DNA of 64,000 nucleotides from Photorhabdus sp. CRCIA-P01 (GTDB lineage Bacteria; Pseudomonadota; Gammaproteobacteria; Enterobacterales; Enterobacteriaceae): NCBI RefSeq assembly GCF_003545805.1, contig NZ_NMQR01000001.1, positions 62,001 to 126,000 of the forward strand, read 5' to 3'. Shown piece by piece: positions 63,555 to 64,000 of this stretch (position 1 is its first letter; each line of letters starts with the position of its first letter). The notes under the pieces were generated by a model. It saw only the letters and a program-made list of their open reading frames with translations, ran no database searches and was not told where the DNA came from. The position numbers and the translations under genes were made by a program.

Positions 63555-64000
63555 CGCCTGATGAGTGCCGAGCCGGGGAAACCACCAAACGGCAGGGGTT
63601 CATCTTTCCCAAATCGTTCTTGACACGCGGGTAACAACCCGGAACATTTATCTTTGCTTGGATCATCTACGGGATTATCATTCTCATCAAAATACCGGGT
63701 ACCGGCATAGTCACACCCCTTGCCGGTTCGGTACCAGCCCCTTGCACACCACTCACATAAGCTATGAATCTGCCGTGTTGGGATCTTCAATCCCTGCAAG
63801 TCAGCGGGACTGGCAAGCTCAAACTTTATCGCTTCATCATCTTCTGATTCTTTTCTGTCAATATAGAAAACTTGCACTCGCTCTTGTTCAGGATCTGCGG
63901 TTGGATTGCCATCTTTGAAATTAGTGGCATCAAGATAATGAGCAAAGGTATCGTGAATTGTGACCTTTGCTTGAACCATATCATCAAATCTCAGGCATAG
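63551..64000 (-). CDS. Minor tail protein L (5' end outside window)
   Basis: The C-terminal 149 residues of a lambda gpL homologue, which binds an iron-sulfur cluster in the tail tip. The cysteines are visible: C-EW-C-ARGWYRTGKG-C, then KCSGLLPAC. The end FGKDEPLPFGGFPGSALIRR is typical. The frame is open to the window edge (seven codons before ATG 63979), so that ATG is internal. Confidence 0.94.
   Translation of the reverse strand, partial: LCLRFDDMVQAKVTIHDTFAHYLDATNFKDGNPTADPEQERVQVFYIDRKESEDDEAIKFELASPADLQGLKIPTRQIHSLCEWCARGWYRTGKGCDYAGTRYFDENDNPVDDPSKDKCSGLLPACQERFGKDEPLPFGGFPGSALIRR

Overview
The window looks like the chromosome of an insect-pathogenic Photorhabdus or a close relative (Enterobacterales, Morganellaceae). 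The evidence is protein-level resemblance of the flagellar genes to the enterobacterial set, a Tc insecticidal toxin locus with two chitinases, several ERIC elements, and a lambdoid prophage tail module. The species call is inference; nothing could be searched.

Layout. (1) 1-3636, plus strand: the end of a fli operon, fliM (5' end outside the window), fliN, fliO, fliP, fliQ, fliR. (2) 3637-8345: an accessory insert in the flagellar region, with a blasticidin-S/cytidine-deaminase-like gene, an ERIC element, a two-gene restriction-modification system on the minus strand, and small remnants. (3) 8346-20383: the flg genes. On the minus strand flgBCDEFGHIJ and flgKL, on the plus strand flgA and flgMN. 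Sigma-28-type promoters are readable before flgK and flgM. An ERIC element sits between flgK and flgL. (4) 20384-37662, plus strand: a Tc toxin locus with a TcB-type protein, chitinase 1, a TcA component split over two genes, and chitinase 2. This is the Yen-Tc-like arrangement. No TcC (Rhs-type) partner is in the window. Strong hairpins precede the first TcA gene and chitinase 2.

(5) 38598-51359, minus strand, convergent to the Tc locus: a compact cluster of modular proteins. Seven tandem paralogues of about 490 aa (one shortened to 291 aa), a 133-aa propeller-less relative, a 523-aa divergent relative, and at the head a 147-aa protein of three 45-residue repeats whose fourth repeat is decayed downstream. 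The large proteins combine a short helical N-terminus, a glycine/leucine beta-repeat segment resembling viral fibre shafts, and seven FG-GAP-like repeats that would form a seven-bladed propeller. This array is the best candidate for an undescribed system: a family of fibre-like binding proteins diversified by duplication and recombination. (6) 51360-54688: AT-rich, low-density DNA with a ParB-like small gene, an island with a long-range stem, a tail-fibre gene broken by an ERIC insertion, and a degraded gene. (7) 54689-64000, minus strand: a lambda-like tail module in the order L, K, lipoprotein, I, hicB-hicA, J, a YGLRI-repeat protein, tail fibre, and fibre assembly protein. A HicBA toxin-antitoxin pair lies between I and J and is followed by two intrinsic terminators.

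The flagellar genes form one functional unit: switch, export gate, rod, hook, rings, and hook-filament junction. The Tc and chitinase genes together would make a chitinase-decorated toxin particle, which would need a TcC subunit from elsewhere. The tail module would make the tip and fibres of a siphovirus-like tail.
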